64,000 bases of DNA. Origin: Paenibacillus sp. UNC451MF. GTDB lineage: Bacteria > Bacillota > Bacilli > Paenibacillales > NBRC-103111. Positions 37,279 through 46,372 of the stretch are shown here, piece by piece; within the stretch, counting starts at the first letter, position 1, and each line of letters opens with the position of its first letter. The notes under the pieces are model-generated. The model worked only from the letters and a program-made list of their open reading frames with translations. It was not told the origin of the DNA and ran no database searches. Both the position numbers and the translations under genes were made by a program. The stretch lies in assembly GCF_000686845.1 (NCBI RefSeq), contig NZ_JMLS01000021.1:62001-126000 (forward strand). Direction: 5' to 3'.

Positions 37279-37730
37279 GTAAGGTAAAGAAGTTCCTTCA
37301 GCTAGATATGGCAACGATGCTGCTAATTGCAGAAGCCATCTTTTATTTAGGATGGGCGCGGATGCTTGTGTCCATTCCTTTTGCCAAGGTTGCGCCTTCT
37401 TTAGGTGCTCATATGCAGGAAACCTCTAATTCCGAAAGACGCGATGATATAGAGTCGCTAATTAAGGTTCACGATATTATTCGGGTGATGAGTCAGCATA
37501 CATTCTGGGAAAGCAAATGTCTGGTTAGAGCCATTGCGGCACTAAAAATGCTGGAGAGACGTCACATAGAAAGCACACTCTACCTAGGAACGGCAAGAGA
37601 CGAGCAGCGCAAGATGATTGCACATGCCTGGCTTCGCAGCGGTCCATTCTATATTACAGGTGCAGAAGAGATGGAACGGTTTCAGGTGGTAGGCACGTTC
37701 GCCAAACGGATAAGCGATAAAGGAAATTGA
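37266..37730 (+). CDS. Lasso leader peptidase (transglutaminase-like, B2)
   Basis: 154 residues, GTG at 37266 within the B1 gene. An N-terminal hydrophobic stretch is followed by the cysteine protease core with catalytic Cys in ESKCLVRAIAALKML (about 83) and His in IAHAWLRSG (about 120). It removes the leader from the precursor, with B1 as its recognition partner. Confidence 0.88.
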   Translation: MGIVSKVKKFLQLDMATMLLIAEAIFYLGWARMLVSIPFAKVAPSLGAHMQETSNSERRDDIESLIKVHDIIRVMSQHTFWESKCLVRAIAALKMLERRHIESTLYLGTARDEQRKMIAHAWLRSGPFYITGAEEMERFQVVGTFAKRISDKGN

Positions 37731-37741
37731 AGGTGAATAGA

Positions 37742-38929
37742 ATGGAAGCTGGTTATCATATGGATGTGTCGTTATTCCCTAATGAGCTGGAACTTATGCT
37801 TTCCTTAATCAAGACGGAGGAAGTGAATATCGGCGATACAAGCTATAACAAGGGGCTTACTGATATCGATTGGGCCTTTTTCCTTGAGCTTGCAACCCAT
37901 CATCGGGTTTTCCCCACATTATACACAAAGCTAAAAAGCATGAATGAACCAGGGATTCCCCCGTATGTCATGCAATCATTGCGAAATGATTATCAACAGA
38001 ATACATTTCAAATGCTGCATTTAAGCGCCGAGATGGACACCATATGCAAGCTGCTCTCCGATTCGGGGATTCGCTCCCTTGTTTTAAAAGGACCGGTGCT
38101 CGCTGCTGATCTTTATGGCGATATATCTCAACGAACATCCGGAGACTTGGATATTCTCATTCCTATCGAAGAGCTGGAGCATGCGGAGCAGCTGCTTGTA
38201 AGACAAGGATATGAGAAGGATGAATACATTCAAACGGTATTAAACGATTGGAAGTGGAGACATCATCATATTACGTTCTTCCATCATCATAAAGGGATCA
38301 AGGTAGAGATTCATTGGAGATTAGGCCCCGGCCCCGGCAAAGAGCCCAGCTTTCAGGCATTGTGGGAAAGAAGAAGGACCAGTGCAATAACCCGTCATCC
38401 TGTCTATTATTTAGGGAGAGAGGATTTATTTTTATTTCTTGTTTCCCACGGTGCACGACATGGATGGTCCCGGCTTCGTTGGTTGTTGGACATTGATCGT
38501 ATGGTTAAGCAAAGCATGGATGTACGGAAGCTTCGACGATTGCTTAAGCAATATGAGCACCTGCATATAGGAGCGCAAGCCTTGATACTCGCATCGCAGC
38601 TTCTTCATACTCCTTTAACAGAGGAGATGAGGACCTTAGCGCAGGGACAGCGTGCAAGAAATCTAGCCCAAGAAGCATTGTTCTATATCCGGCAGATGAT
38701 TAACCTTCATACCGATCCAATACCGTATGAGGTATCAGAGTATCATAAAAAGCATCTGTTTTCATTGATGTCGAATCATCGTAAGCTGCTATTTATTTTG
38801 AATTTCTTTTATCCGTACCCAGAGGATGCTAACACACTGGCGCTGCCTAAATATCTTCACTTCCTTTATTTTCCTCTACGTCCCTTCTTATGGGTCTGGA
38901 GAAAAACGAAAAAGGTTGCCTTATCTTGA
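37742..38929 (+). CDS. Lasso-cluster nucleotidyltransferase
   Basis: 395 residues from ATG 37742 (AAGGTG 6 nt upstream); a TTG at 37727 overlapping the B2 stop is an alternative. Family-5 nucleotidyltransferase with LKGPVLAADLYGD and the metal-binding Asp pair in RTSGDLDILIP (about 140), and HITFFHHHKGIKVEIHWRLG. Such genes are found in many paeninodin-like firmicute lasso clusters; the substrate is not established. It could act on the phosphorylated C-terminal Ser, which is inference. Confidence 0.78.
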   Translation: MEAGYHMDVSLFPNELELMLSLIKTEEVNIGDTSYNKGLTDIDWAFFLELATHHRVFPTLYTKLKSMNEPGIPPYVMQSLRNDYQQNTFQMLHLSAEMDTICKLLSDSGIRSLVLKGPVLAADLYGDISQRTSGDLDILIPIEELEHAEQLLVRQGYEKDEYIQTVLNDWKWRHHHITFFHHHKGIKVEIHWRLGPGPGKEPSFQALWERRRTSAITRHPVYYLGREDLFLFLVSHGARHGWSRLRWLLDIDRMVKQSMDVRKLRRLLKQYEHLHIGAQALILASQLLHTPLTEEMRTLAQGQRARNLAQEALFYIRQMINLHTDPIPYEVSEYHKKHLFSLMSNHRKLLFILNFFYPYPEDANTLALPKYLHFLYFPLRPFLWVWRKTKKVALS

Positions 38930-38940
38930 GGAGGAACGGA

Positions 38941-40755
38941 ATGGAGCATGTCCTGTATTACACCCGAAAATTACATGCCTACGCAGGTAAAGTGTTGTAT
39001 ATGAATCTTCTAGGCATGACACTGATTGGCTTGCTGGATGGAATAGGCATTTTTTTATTAATTCCTTTGTTAAGCGTCAGCGGCCTTCTGAGCATTCAAA
39101 CATCAGCCATTCCTTTCATGGGAATGCTGGATTTCCTGAAGGATGTGTCAAGACCGGTCGGTCTGCTCCTGATCCTCGGATTGTACTTTTTATTAGTGGT
39201 CGGTCAGGCTGCGATCCAGCGTAACCTTAGCCTAAGGGATGTCCAAATTCATGCCGGTTTTGTCAATCATGTGAGAATGGAAACCTATCAGGCGCTATTA
39301 CAAGCGAATTGGAGCTTTTTTATTAAAAAAAGAAAGTCAGATCTAATCAACTCGATGACGAACGAGCTGGCACGAGTGACGAATGGGACCTATGTCTTTT
39401 TGCAGCTTCTGGCATCGCTGGTATTTATGGTGATCCAGATTGGTATCGCTTTGTGGTTATCGGCAAAGATGACGCTGTTTGTTTTGGCGTGTGGCCTGAT
39501 AATGGCCTTATTCTCCCGCACATTCATAAGAAAGTTCCGAATGCTGGGAACCCAAACCTCAGATGTAGCAAGAAGCTATATTGGAGGTATTACCGATCAC
39601 TTCAACGGTATTAAAGATATTAAGAGCAATATGCTGGAACCTTCACGTTACCGTTGGCTCCAGAACTGGAGTGTTACTGTAGCTCAAGAGAGATACGAGC
39701 AAGCCAAGCTAGGCTCGCAATCACAGTTTTATTACAAGGCTGCCTCAACTCTGATCATCGCCGTGTTCATATACTTCTCCGTCACGTTGTTCCAAACTCA
39801 AGGTGAGCAGCTGCTCCTGATCATTATGATATTCTCCAGGCTTTGGCCCAGATTTACTGGAATACAATCCAATTTAGAACAAATCGCCGCTGCGATCCCC
39901 GCCTTTACATCTTTAACCGAGCTGCAAAAGGAATGCATGGAAACAAGGGAAGTCAGTATCGGCACTCTCGACTACAATCAAGTGAAGCCGCTACGTATAC
40001 AAGAAGGCATTGAATGCAAGGACATTTATTTTAGATATGACAAAAATTCACCCATCTATGCTCTTGAACATATTCAGTTAAGCATTGGCTCGAATCAAAT
40101 GACAGCTATCATAGGCCGGTCGGGAGCAGGTAAAAGTACATTGATCGATATTATCATGGGACTGCTGCAGCCGGACCATGGCCAGGTTCTAATCGATGGA
40201 GTTCCGTTGACCAAGGATAACTTGTTACGTTTAAGAAAAGCGATCAGCTATGTCCCTCAGGACCCGTTTTTGTTTAATGGAACCATTAGGGAAAATCTGC
40301 TCCTCATGAATCCCAACTCCACTGAAGAAGAGCTGTGGGAAGCCATTCAATTTGCCGCAGGGGAATTTGTGAGTCGACTGCCCCAAGGCTTGGATACGCT
40401 TATAGGTGACAGAGGAGTCAGGCTGTCAGGCGGAGAACGCCAGCGTTTAGTTTTGGCAAGAGCCATCTTAAGGAAGCCATCGATTCTTGTACTGGATGAA
40501 GCAACAAGCTCTTTGGACACAGAGAACGAGGCTAAAATTCAAGAGGCATTGGAAAGACTAAAGGGAACCATGACGATCATCGTGATAGCGCACCGCTTGT
40601 CGACCATTCGTAACGCGGACCAAGTCATTGTATTAGATGAAGGAGCTATCGTTCAAAGAGGCGGCTTTAATCAATTGGCAAAAGAAAGAGGCAAAGTGTT
40701 CGCTCATTTGTTAGGCAGTCAGTTCCAGGATTCGACAATGATTTCACAAAAGTAA
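38941..40755 (+). CDS. Lasso peptide ABC exporter (D protein)
   Basis: 604 residues from ATG 38941 with GAGGAGGAA upstream; a start at 38890 lies inside the previous gene. N-terminal six-helix exporter domain (to about 320), then the ATPase: Walker A IGRSGAGKST, signature LSGGERQRLVLARA, Walker B ILVLDEATSSLD and the H-loop IVIAHRLST. It exports the mature peptide and usually gives self-immunity. Last gene of the cluster, 154 nt before EPS unit 3. Confidence 0.9.
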   Translation: MEHVLYYTRKLHAYAGKVLYMNLLGMTLIGLLDGIGIFLLIPLLSVSGLLSIQTSAIPFMGMLDFLKDVSRPVGLLLILGLYFLLVVGQAAIQRNLSLRDVQIHAGFVNHVRMETYQALLQANWSFFIKKRKSDLINSMTNELARVTNGTYVFLQLLASLVFMVIQIGIALWLSAKMTLFVLACGLIMALFSRTFIRKFRMLGTQTSDVARSYIGGITDHFNGIKDIKSNMLEPSRYRWLQNWSVTVAQERYEQAKLGSQSQFYYKAASTLIIAVFIYFSVTLFQTQGEQLLLIIMIFSRLWPRFTGIQSNLEQIAAAIPAFTSLTELQKECMETREVSIGTLDYNQVKPLRIQEGIECKDIYFRYDKNSPIYALEHIQLSIGSNQMTAIIGRSGAGKSTLIDIIMGLLQPDHGQVLIDGVPLTKDNLLRLRKAISYVPQDPFLFNGTIRENLLLMNPNSTEEELWEAIQFAAGEFVSRLPQGLDTLIGDRGVRLSGGERQRLVLARAILRKPSILVLDEATSSLDTENEAKIQEALERLKGTMTIIVIAHRLSTIRNADQVIVLDEGAIVQRGGFNQLAKERGKVFAHLLGSQFQDSTMISQK

Positions 40756-40764
40756 AATTTTGTA

Positions 40765-40793
40765 TTGACATGTTCGTTATAAAGAATTACCAT
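40765..40793 (+). promoter_or_regulatory. EPS unit 3 promoter with operator filling the spacer
   Basis: TTGACA (40765-40770), 17-bp spacer, TACCAT (40788-40793). The SinR-like operator GTTCGTTATAAAGAAT occupies 40772-40787, so bound repressor would block RNA polymerase. Confidence 0.75.
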
Positions 40794-40825
40794 GAAGTAA
40801 GAAGCAATAATAGTGCTGTTCGGGG

Positions 40826-40855
40826 TGAAAATGGTGGTGACACCTTCATTTTTTT
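40826..40855 (+). terminator. Leader terminator or attenuator of EPS unit 3
   Basis: TGAA and GGTG pair with CACC and TTCA around loop GTGA with a 3-nt bulge, followed by seven T (40849-40855). It lies between the promoter and the first gene. Confidence 0.55.
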
Positions 40856-40863
40856 GTCCAGTC

Positions 40864-40879
40864 GTTCTTTATAGAGAAT
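40864..40879 (+). promoter_or_regulatory. Second SinR-like operator of EPS unit 3
   Basis: GTTCTTTATAGAGAAT, 14 of 16 matches to the palindrome, 8 nt after the T-run and about 15 nt before the ribosome site of the first gene. Confidence 0.65.
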
Positions 40880-40909
40880 TAATCATCTGAATATAAGGAG
40901 GAACACGAA

Positions 40910-41662
40910 GTGATCGCGAATCACCATCCAACCCGTCAAATACCAAGAGTCATTCATTATTGCTGGTTCGGCGGCAAAGAGAAGCCCGATATCGTGAAGC
41001 GATGTATTCAAAGCTGGCAGCAGCATCTACAGGGCTATGAAATATTTGAATGGAACGAAGAAAGCTTTGATATAAACACGAATTTATACACTAAACAGGC
41101 TTATGAAGCTGGGAAATTTGCATTTGTCAGCGATTATGTAAGAGTTCACGCTTTATACCATTTTGGCGGTATCTATATGGATACGGACGTTGAAGTATTC
41201 AAGTCTTTTGACGATCTGCTGCATCATGCATCGTTTTGGGGATTTGAACAGGAGAATTACATAGCGACAAGTACGATAGGTGCAGCAAAGGGGAATAAGC
41301 TTATTCAACGCTTCCTGGAATCCTATGATGGTAAGAGCTTCATTAAAGCAGATGGCACGCATGATGATTTAACCAATGTTGCTATCGTAACGAAGATGCT
41401 GGAGGAGCTTGGTCTGAAACCGGATGGACAGTACCAGGAGATGGAAGGAATAGGCGTCTTTTATCCACAAACGTATTTTTCTCCTTATGACTATATTAAC
41501 TGCAGGAAGTTTATTACAGAAAATACATATGCCATGCATCACTATCATAAAAGCTGGCTGTCCCCAAAAGCAAGGCTTAAAAGCAAGGTGAAAACGATAG
41601 CGGCCCAATGGATTGGCGGGGACAATATTGCGAGACTGAGAAAATTGGTATCCAAAATGTAG
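40910..41662 (+). CDS. Glycosyltransferase, GT32-like (DXD)
   Basis: 250 residues, GTG 40910 with AAGGAGGAA upstream. IPRVIHYCWFGGKEKP at the start, then KFAFVSDYVRVHALYHFGGI with the metal site MDTDVE, the signature of Gly_transf_sug/OCH1-type capsular transferases. First gene of EPS unit 3; cytoplasmic, adds one sugar to the lipid-linked repeat. Donor unknown. Confidence 0.82.
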   Translation: MIANHHPTRQIPRVIHYCWFGGKEKPDIVKRCIQSWQQHLQGYEIFEWNEESFDINTNLYTKQAYEAGKFAFVSDYVRVHALYHFGGIYMDTDVEVFKSFDDLLHHASFWGFEQENYIATSTIGAAKGNKLIQRFLESYDGKSFIKADGTHDDLTNVAIVTKMLEELGLKPDGQYQEMEGIGVFYPQTYFSPYDYINCRKFITENTYAMHHYHKSWLSPKARLKSKVKTIAAQWIGGDNIARLRKLVSKM

Positions 41663-41668
41663 GGGGTC

Positions 41669-42865
41669 ATGATGAAGAACATATTGGTTGCCTCCTATGA
41701 CATGGAAGTTGGAGGAGTAGAGCGGAGTCTTGCCAGTATGCTGGAGCACTTCGATTATGAACAATATTCGGTTGATCTGATGCTCCATAGACATAAGGGC
41801 GATTTTATGAACCTACTGTCTCCTAAGGTGCGCTTGATCGATGAAATTCCGGAGTATGCGACGTTTCGCAAGTCCATTGCGGAGACGATCAAAGACAGGC
41901 ATTACAGGATCGGGATATCAAGGGTTGCATCCAGAGTGAGTGCAGGACTCCTCGGGAAAATTCGCAATATGGCGGAACCGGGATACTATCAAATGCAGCT
42001 GATGTGGAAGTACGCGCTGCCTTATTTGCCGAGCCTGGAAAAACCATATGATGTCGCGATCAGTTATTTGTGGCCGCATTATTTTGTCGCAGAGAAAATT
42101 CATGCCCGACAAAAAATAGCTTGGATTCATACGGATTATTCCAATATTGATACCGACATATCGCTGGATCTTCGGATGTGGAATCAATTTGACCTCATTG
42201 TAGCTGTGTCGGATGCTTGCCAAGCTTCATTTCTTGGGAAATATCCTTCGCTAGAGCCAAAAGTCATCGTTATGGAGAACATCACATCACCGGAATTTAT
42301 AAGAACAATGGCCAACAAGGAAGCTGCTGAACCTATAGAGAGTGACAGCCGTTTCACCCTGATTACGGTCGCCCGATTGTCTCATGCCAAAGGGATCGAC
42401 AATGCAGTAAGAGCCCTGAAGCTCCTGAAGGATAAAGGCTATGACGATATCGCGTGGTATGTAGTCGGGTATGGTGGAGATGAGGCTATGATACATCAAT
42501 TAATAGCAGAGCATAAGCTGGAGGACCGCTTTATTTTATTAGGCAAAAAAACAAATCCTTATCCGTACATGAAGGCAGCCAATCTCTATGTACAGCCATC
42601 ACGCTATGAAGGTAAAGCCGTTACGGTCACCGAGGCTAAGATCTTAGGTAAGCCGGTTCTGATTACCAACTATCCTACCGCAGGCAGTCAGGTAGATAAC
42701 GAAGTCGATGGAGTGATCTGTGATTTGAATGTTGAGGGAATAGCCGAGGGCATCGAGAGAATGTATAAGAAGCAGGAGCTGAGGGTGCAGCTGATGGACA
42801 ATATTAAGGATAAGGATTACGGAAACTCCTGTGAATTAGAAAAGCTATACCGGCTCATTGGATAA
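41669..42865 (+). CDS. Glycosyltransferase, GT4 (GT-B fold)
   Basis: 398 residues. N terminus ILVASYDMEVGGVERSLASML, donor domain VARLSHAKGIDNAVRALKLL and the retaining GT4 E-x7-E region VQPSRYEGKAVTVTEAKILG. Closely resembles the two GT4 proteins encoded at 45164 and 46373, pointing to duplication. Acceptor and donor unknown. Confidence 0.88.
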   Translation: MMKNILVASYDMEVGGVERSLASMLEHFDYEQYSVDLMLHRHKGDFMNLLSPKVRLIDEIPEYATFRKSIAETIKDRHYRIGISRVASRVSAGLLGKIRNMAEPGYYQMQLMWKYALPYLPSLEKPYDVAISYLWPHYFVAEKIHARQKIAWIHTDYSNIDTDISLDLRMWNQFDLIVAVSDACQASFLGKYPSLEPKVIVMENITSPEFIRTMANKEAAEPIESDSRFTLITVARLSHAKGIDNAVRALKLLKDKGYDDIAWYVVGYGGDEAMIHQLIAEHKLEDRFILLGKKTNPYPYMKAANLYVQPSRYEGKAVTVTEAKILGKPVLITNYPTAGSQVDNEVDGVICDLNVEGIAEGIERMYKKQELRVQLMDNIKDKDYGNSCELEKLYRLIG

Positions 42866-42911
42866 GGCCTTTAGACTATAGAGAGATTTTAGTTGCGGAG
42901 TGATTAGAGAC

Positions 42912-43946
42912 ATGAGTATCAAAGTAAGCGTGATTGTACCGGTGTATAACGCAGAGCAGTACATAGCCCATTGTATTGAATCCTTGTTAAACCAGACGCT
43001 TGAGGAATGTGAGTTTATCTTTGTAAATGACGGCTCGAAGGATCAAAGCGGGCAGGTCATTGAGGAGTATAGCAAAACGGATTCAAGAATTAAGCTGGTC
43101 CATCAATCGAACCAAGGAGTAAGCGCAGCCAGAAATGCAGGATTACAGGAAGCCACAGGAACCTATATCGGTTTCGTGGATGCCGATGATTATGTAGACA
43201 AGGACATGTATGAAGTACTCTACAACACAGCAATCGAGAGCGATTACGACGTGGTTATTTCCAATTTTGAAAGTGAGATTGAGGGTCATAAGGTGATAAC
43301 CACTTATCCGTTCCCACTCGGGACGGTTCTGAAGAAAGATTATATCGAGCAAGAAGTTTTAACTTATTTCCTCAAATCAGATCAATTGAATACCGTCTGC
43401 AGTAAATTGTATAAAAACAAACGGATACAAGATTATAAAGTCAAGTTTCCCGAGAAAGTAGCATTAGGGGAAGACGGATTGTTTAATATGCAATTTTTTA
43501 GACATGCGGATCGCATTCAATATATAGACTATACCGGGTACCATTATCGCGAAGTCGTTGGAAGCGCAACAAGAAATATTTTAGAAAAAGACTACTTTAA
43601 GCGGGCTTTAGAAGTGTACACATTAGACATCCCAGAGATGTACTTAACCACATTGGATAAGATGAGGATCCAGCAGCTGCGATCCATCAAGCTTATTAAC
43701 AGTGTCATGTCCTATATTTACGTATACTTCAAATCATCGAATGAGATCAGCTTTCGCCAAAGAATGAAGTACGTCAATAACATGATTAATGATCCGTGTG
43801 TGAGGGAAGCGTTGCCCTACTTCTACAGCGAAATGTATACCTCCTTGGGGACATATGAGAAATTTCTTGCCGATATGATTCGAAAAAGATTCACGCTGGG
43901 TCTGTTTGTTGCCACCACTTACAGCAGGTTAAGAAATAAAGCTTAG
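42912..43946 (+). CDS. Glycosyltransferase, GT2 (GT-A fold)
   Basis: 344 residues from ATG 42912; a GTG at 42900 overlaps the ribosome site GGAG and is rejected. VSVIVPVYNAEQYIAHCIES, FVNDGSKDQS and the metal motif FVDADDYVD are standard family 2 signatures. Inverting transferase of the EPS repeat unit. Confidence 0.88.
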   Translation: MSIKVSVIVPVYNAEQYIAHCIESLLNQTLEECEFIFVNDGSKDQSGQVIEEYSKTDSRIKLVHQSNQGVSAARNAGLQEATGTYIGFVDADDYVDKDMYEVLYNTAIESDYDVVISNFESEIEGHKVITTYPFPLGTVLKKDYIEQEVLTYFLKSDQLNTVCSKLYKNKRIQDYKVKFPEKVALGEDGLFNMQFFRHADRIQYIDYTGYHYREVVGSATRNILEKDYFKRALEVYTLDIPEMYLTTLDKMRIQQLRSIKLINSVMSYIYVYFKSSNEISFRQRMKYVNNMINDPCVREALPYFYSEMYTSLGTYEKFLADMIRKRFTLGLFVATTYSRLRNKA

Positions 43947-43987
43947 CTGTAAGGAGCGCTGCATAATTCAAAGGAGGAGCTTAAGAA

Positions 43988-45148
43988 ATGAAGATTATGA
44001 TGTTTGCCCACGATGGGAGTCTGAACAGGGGATGCGAGGCCATTGTACGCTCATCGACCCATATCATTAAGGAAAAGATTCAAGGCGCCAAGGTTTACTT
44101 GGCATCAGGGAAGCCTGACACGGACAAGGTGATCTCGAAGCTGGACGGCATTTATGACGGTTCTGCCCGCGGAATCAAGAAGTTTTCCTATGATTGGTTT
44201 CTTTCGGCAGTCAAGGTAAAGCTGTTCCAGGATGAGACCTATGCACTCGGTAAAATTCATAACAATATTGTGAAGCATATTCCTAACATGGACGTCTGTT
44301 TATCGATTGGGGGGGACAACTATTGCTACGGGGAGCAGCCGGGCTGGTATGAAATTAACCGCAGGGTGAAGGCCTCGGGCAAGAAACTCGTATTATGGGG
44401 CTGCTCTATAGGGGAAGAAGATATGTCCGATAGAAAGCTGCAAGATCTTCGCTTGTTCGATCTGATCCTCGCCCGTGAAACGTTGACCTACGATATGCTG
44501 GTTGCAAAGGGGCTAACGAACGTCAAGCTGTGTGCGGATTCTGCGTTTACGATGGAGAAGGAAGAGCTGGAACTGCCGGCAGGCTGGCAAGAAGGCAATA
44601 CGGTAGGGCTTAATTTCAGTCCATTAGTATGGAAGAAAAATAAAGAGTCCAGAACAGCCGTGAAGGACCTTATCCAACACATCCTTGATACGACAGATAT
44701 GGCCATCGCCCTAACCCCCCATGTTATGGAAGGCGGTAACAATGATTATGAGGTTCTTCAGCAATACTATGAGGAGTTCAAGCACACCCATCGGGTCATC
44801 CTGCTGCCTAATCATTTAACTGCTATCCAATATAAAGGCTACATATCCAGAATGAGATTTTTTATCGGAGCTAGAACGCATGCGACCATAGCGGCATATT
44901 CCAATTACGTTCCAACGATGGTGCTTGGCTATAGCGTTAAGTCTAAGGGCATATCGAAGGATATTTTTGGTGAAGAAAAATTGGTATTAAGTATTGATCA
45001 AATATCGAACAGCTTCATGTTGAAGGCGAAATTTGATGAGATGATCAAAGAAGAAGGGCTGATTAAGCAAAAGCTTCAGGCATCGATCCCCCGCATTAAA
45101 AAGATGTCCTACAAGGCTGTTGAGTATTTAGATAAGCTAGTTCAATAA
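43988..45148 (+). CDS. Polysaccharide pyruvyl transferase family protein
   Basis: 386 residues, ATG 43988 with AAAGGAGGAG upstream. MFAHDGSLNRGCEAIVRSS, LSIGGDNYCYGEQPGW, LVLWGCSIGE and the conserved IGARTHATIAAYSNYVPT mark the CsaB/WcaK/EpsI/EpsO family. It transfers pyruvate from phosphoenolpyruvate to a sugar, giving a ketal that adds negative charge to the EPS. Confidence 0.85.
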   Translation: MKIMMFAHDGSLNRGCEAIVRSSTHIIKEKIQGAKVYLASGKPDTDKVISKLDGIYDGSARGIKKFSYDWFLSAVKVKLFQDETYALGKIHNNIVKHIPNMDVCLSIGGDNYCYGEQPGWYEINRRVKASGKKLVLWGCSIGEEDMSDRKLQDLRLFDLILARETLTYDMLVAKGLTNVKLCADSAFTMEKEELELPAGWQEGNTVGLNFSPLVWKKNKESRTAVKDLIQHILDTTDMAIALTPHVMEGGNNDYEVLQQYYEEFKHTHRVILLPNHLTAIQYKGYISRMRFFIGARTHATIAAYSNYVPTMVLGYSVKSKGISKDIFGEEKLVLSIDQISNSFMLKAKFDEMIKEEGLIKQKLQASIPRIKKMSYKAVEYLDKLVQ

Positions 45149-45163
45149 AAAGAGGGTTATAGG

Positions 45164-46354
45164 ATGAAGAAGAACTTACTTTTTGTTATGCCAAGCCTGA
45201 CAGCCGGTGGCGGAGAGAAAAGTTTAGTGAATTTGTTATCACAAATTGACTATAAAGCCTATAATGTGGACTTATTTCTATTCAGCCAAACCGGGGTATT
45301 CATTAATTCCCTGCCGAAAGAAGTCAATATATTGGGCTTTCCCAACAAATACAATATTTACACTAAAGGCTTGAAGAAGTCGATGGAGGAGTTTCTAGCC
45401 AAAGGTCAGGTGACCTTAGCTTACTCCAGACTTATGTTCACGGTGATGAACCGAGTCATCAGAAATACAGACTTTTCAGAGCAATTCACATGGAAATATC
45501 AAAGAAAATCATTGGATACATTGGAAAAAGTATATGATGCAGCCATTGGATTTCTTGAGAAATCATCCATTTACTTTGTAGTGGATAAAGTGAAGGCCCG
45601 GAAGAAGATCGGATGGATTCATACGAATTACTCCGATTCAGGGATGAGACATCACTATGACGATCCGTATTTCAAGCAGCTGGATCATATCGTAACGGTA
45701 TCGGAAGAGTGTGCCAAATCACTGAGCGATCATTTTCTTCATTTGAATAATAAAATTAAAGTGATCTACAACATCGTATCGCCGAAGATGATCCATCATT
45801 TATCCAATGAGGACATCGATGAAGGTACCATATTTGATACGGAATATACGAACATCGTTACACTAGCTAGATTAAGCCACGAGAAGGGCATCGATCTGGC
45901 AATCGAATCCTGCAAATTACTGGTGGGCAAGGGCCACAACATAAGATGGTATGTTCTAGGGGACGGACAGGACAGGGAAAGCTTGGAATCTCTTATCGAG
46001 AAGCATCAATTAGGCCCCTATTTCAAGCTTCTTGGAGTTAAGGAAAATCCATATCCGTATATCAAAAAGGCAGATATTTACGTCCAGCCTTCCCGTTACG
46101 AAGGTAAATCGATAGCGATCGACGAAGCCAAAATTCTTCAAAAACCCATTGTCGTTACGAACTTTGAAACTGCCAAGGATCAAATTCAACATGGGATCAA
46201 TGGTGTCATTGTAGATTTATCTCCTGCGGGGATCTCTCAAGGGATTGAGAAGCTGATGGAAGATATCCCATTGAAGAATAGGGTTATTTGTAATCTAGCT
46301 ATTGAGAAGCTGGGCACGGAGGGAGAAATACGGAAGCTCTACGAAATTTTATGA
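45164..46354 (+). CDS. Glycosyltransferase, GT4, paralogue A
   Basis: 396 residues. MPSLTAGGGEKSLVNLLSQI, VTLARLSHEKGIDLAIESC, and VQPSRYEGKSIAIDEAKILQ with the GT4 acid pair. Shares long runs with the next gene, including ENPYPYIKKADIYVQPSRYE, so the two arose by tandem duplication. EPS repeat assembly. Confidence 0.88.
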   Translation: MKKNLLFVMPSLTAGGGEKSLVNLLSQIDYKAYNVDLFLFSQTGVFINSLPKEVNILGFPNKYNIYTKGLKKSMEEFLAKGQVTLAYSRLMFTVMNRVIRNTDFSEQFTWKYQRKSLDTLEKVYDAAIGFLEKSSIYFVVDKVKARKKIGWIHTNYSDSGMRHHYDDPYFKQLDHIVTVSEECAKSLSDHFLHLNNKIKVIYNIVSPKMIHHLSNEDIDEGTIFDTEYTNIVTLARLSHEKGIDLAIESCKLLVGKGHNIRWYVLGDGQDRESLESLIEKHQLGPYFKLLGVKENPYPYIKKADIYVQPSRYEGKSIAIDEAKILQKPIVVTNFETAKDQIQHGINGVIVDLSPAGISQGIEKLMEDIPLKNRVICNLAIEKLGTEGEIRKLYEIL

Positions 46355-46372
46355 TGCGGGTGGTTGTTGCTT

